Shown here piece after piece: positions 5,570 to 7,107 of a stretch of DNA of 7,107 nucleotides. The stretch covers positions 1 through 7,107 of the forward strand of contig JAFBAJ010000055.1 of NCBI GenBank assembly GCA_019247865.1, given 5' to 3'. Position numbers and translations under genes: made by a program. The first letter of the stretch is position 1. Each line of letters starts with the position of its first letter. Origin of the DNA: Acidobacteriota bacterium. Its GTDB lineage: Bacteria; Acidobacteriota; Blastocatellia; Pyrinomonadales; Pyrinomonadaceae. The notes below the pieces were generated by a model. It was given only the letters and a program-made list of their open reading frames with translations, made no database searches and had not been told where the DNA came from.

Positions 5570-5608
5570 AAAGCCCGGCTTTGCTTTCAGAGAGCAAAGC
5601 CGGGTTTT
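5570..5608 (+). terminator. Rho-independent terminator, possibly bidirectional
   Basis: A perfect 12-bp stem (CCCGGCTTTGCT 5574-5585 with AGCAAAGCCGGG 5593-5604) encloses a 7-base loop. TTTTCT follows on the plus strand. The AAAG before the stem can pair with the T run and gives a shorter TTTCT tail on the minus strand. It ends the glycine-zipper transcript and lies between converging genes, so it may also stop transcripts from the minus-strand hydrolase, whose stop codon is about 37 bases away. Confidence 0.9.
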
Positions 5609-5644
5609 CTATTGCTCTTCAGACTCACGTCGAACTCACATTGA

Positions 5645-7107
5645 TTATTTCTTCGCCGCATCTCCGACGATGGTCGTCATCAGGTTGAGCGGCTGGCTCT
5701 GTGCCTGTGTGCGCTTGATGATCGGCAGTTCGATAAAAGAGGCGTTGCGTTTGTTGCGCTCGACGGTAAAGACCGGCGTGCCCGTCTGCGGGTAGCGCGC
5801 GAAGACGCTCTTGTCGTGCCCGGCGATGGCGACGCGCAGGCGATGCCCCTTCTTAATCAGCACGGAGACGGGCCACAGGCCGAAAGTGATCTCGCTCGTC
5901 TGTCCCGCGACGAGCGGCATCGCGTCCTGCTTTTTGAAGCTGTGATACGGCACGATCATCCAGTAGGGCGGCTTCTCCTTCGAGACCTTGCGATGCAACG
6001 CGCGCAGCTCGCCTTCGGTCAGATAAATCACCTTGCCCGTTTCGTCCACGTCTTCCAGATAGACGAAGAACGCGCAATCGCTCACGGTCGAAGCGACCTG
6101 GAGGTTGATGACCGGATAGCCTGTGATCTCCGTCTCTTCCGTGAACGGCGCGCTCGTGTAAGTGAGCAGCTTTTTATCCTCTTCCGCGCGATCCGGGTAG
6201 ATGACCGGGCCGCCGAGCTGCGTCGTCCAACGGTTCTTGTCGCCCGTCGTCGCGTCGAAATCGACCGTGTACTTGTCCGCGCCCGCGCTCAGAGTCGGAG
6301 CGTTCGGCACGAGAGCGTTGTCGGCAGACAAGTACCAGCGCGCGTTCGTCGTGCCGGCGACCGGGAAGCTCTTCGTCGCCTTCCATTTCTCTTCGCCCAT
6401 CGTGTAGTAGAAGAGCGTCTTGTCCGGCATCGCGTTGGCCTGCGTGACGCCCTTGAGGTAGTAATCGAAAAAGCGCAGCCACTCAAAACGCTGGCGCACA
6501 CCCTGCGAGGTCGGAACGAGATACGGGCTCGCGTTCTGCGAGGCTCCGTGATTCCACGCGCCGACCAGCGTGCGTTGTGGATTTTTGAGCGTCATAAAGC
6601 TGCTGATGACGGCATCGGCTGTGCCCGCGTCGAGCCAGCTTCCCCAGTTATTGATCGCCACGTTCGACTTCTCGATCGGGCCGCGCAGGTTATGCACGCT
6701 CGAATCGTCAATCGAGTAACCGTTGATCCTGTCGTCGCGAAAATTCATCTGGCGCACGCCTTCATAAAGCTCGACGTTGCCCGCGTGCATTTTCAAAGCC
6801 TCTTTGAGCAGGCTCTTATCCTGGTCCGCCTCAACCGGCTTGACGCCCGGCTTGAGATCCAGCTCGTGATTCCCTGCGTCCCATTTCTTAATCATGAGTT
6901 CGTGGAAGACTCCGCCGGGAAAGGCTATGTCCATGAAGACATCGTATTCGTAGTGGCGCGGGATGACGGCCTTGACGGCCGGATGGTTCGGCACGGCGAG
7001 CATCTCTGCGGTCGTCCCGTCATAAGAGTTGCCGAAGGCTCCGACCTTGCCGTTCGACCAGGGCTGCGCGACGATCCACGCGACCACCTCGCCTTCGTCC
7101 GCGATCT
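5645..7107 (-). CDS. CocE/NonD family (X-Pro dipeptidyl-peptidase S15 type) hydrolase, partial
   Basis: The frame is open to the right edge, so the N-terminus is missing; the GTG at 7085-7087 is an internal Val, not the start. Counting that Val as residue 1, 480 residues are visible. The alpha/beta-hydrolase part begins VAWIVAQPWSNGKVGAFGNS, the usual lead-in to the nucleophile. Ser21 lies in GNSYDG (a GxSxxG elbow), Asp153 in WGSWLDAGTAD and His180 in GAWNHGAS, so the Ser-Asp-His triad appears complete. A helical cap lies at about 55-140. From about 285 a jelly-roll PepX_C domain follows (LTYTSAPF, ITGYPVINLQVAST, FVYLEDVDETG, GHRLRVAIAGHDKSVFARYP). Family members cleave ester or amide bonds (cocaine esterase, glutaryl-7-ACA acylase, X-Pro peptidases), and the substrate here is unknown. 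Many relatives are exported, but the signal-peptide region is outside the window. Confidence 0.92.
   Translation of the reverse strand, partial: IADEGEVVAWIVAQPWSNGKVGAFGNSYDGTTAEMLAVPNHPAVKAVIPRHYEYDVFMDIAFPGGVFHELMIKKWDAGNHELDLKPGVKPVEADQDKSLLKEALKMHAGNVELYEGVRQMNFRDDRINGYSIDDSSVHNLRGPIEKSNVAINNWGSWLDAGTADAVISSFMTLKNPQRTLVGAWNHGASQNASPYLVPTSQGVRQRFEWLRFFDYYLKGVTQANAMPDKTLFYYTMGEEKWKATKSFPVAGTTNARWYLSADNALVPNAPTLSAGADKYTVDFDATTGDKNRWTTQLGGPVIYPDRAEEDKKLLTYTSAPFTEETEITGYPVINLQVASTVSDCAFFVYLEDVDETGKVIYLTEGELRALHRKVSKEKPPYWMIVPYHSFKKQDAMPLVAGQTSEITFGLWPVSVLIKKGHRLRVAIAGHDKSVFARYPQTGTPVFTVERNKRNASFIELPIIKRTQAQSQPLNLMTTIVGDAAKK

Overview
The window looks like chromosomal DNA of a high-GC (about 60% by eye), Gram-negative-type soil bacterium. 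The best guess is Acidobacteriota, perhaps Blastocatellia or Pyrinomonadales. This rests on the wording of the signal peptidase tail, the BrkB protein, the FAD oxidoreductase and the small glycine-zipper protein, and on palindromic repeats built from CGCAAAG and CACAGAG units. No 16S or marker phylogeny is possible here, so the assignment is an inference. Layout: positions 1-112 hold the 3' end of a type I signal peptidase gene. A hairpin repeat (116-189) separates it from a 523-residue MscS-type channel with a C-terminal cyclic-nucleotide-binding domain (247-1818). A second hairpin repeat with perfect 32-bp arms (1824-1903) follows. Then come three tightly packed plus-strand genes that probably form an operon: a BrkB/YihY-family membrane protein (1987-2913), pseudouridine-5'-phosphate glycosidase psuG (2910-3812, ATGA overlap) and an FAD-dependent oxidoreductase of the aromatic hydroxylase type (3839-5071, 26-bp gap). 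A 200-bp A/T-richer spacer with no recognisable element leads to a small secreted, very cationic glycine-zipper protein (5272-5541). A strong hairpin terminator (5570-5608) closes the plus-strand block. A CocE/NonD-type serine hydrolase converges on it from the minus strand (5645 to the right edge, N-terminus missing). How the genes relate: most are housekeeping or metabolic genes with no obvious common pathway. Two integral membrane proteins (channel and BrkB) sit next to each other but are separated by a repeat and a probable promoter. PsuG normally works with the kinase PsuK and a nucleoside transporter, and neither is visible here. I found no CRISPR array, tRNA, rRNA, insertion sequence, phage gene or defence or toxin module, and nothing that amounts to a clearly new multi-gene system. 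The most distinctive signal is the pair of hairpin repeats. They share one heptamer consensus, CRCARAG, and lie at the same place relative to the flanking genes, which suggests one dispersed repeat family used or tolerated as a transcript-end structure.
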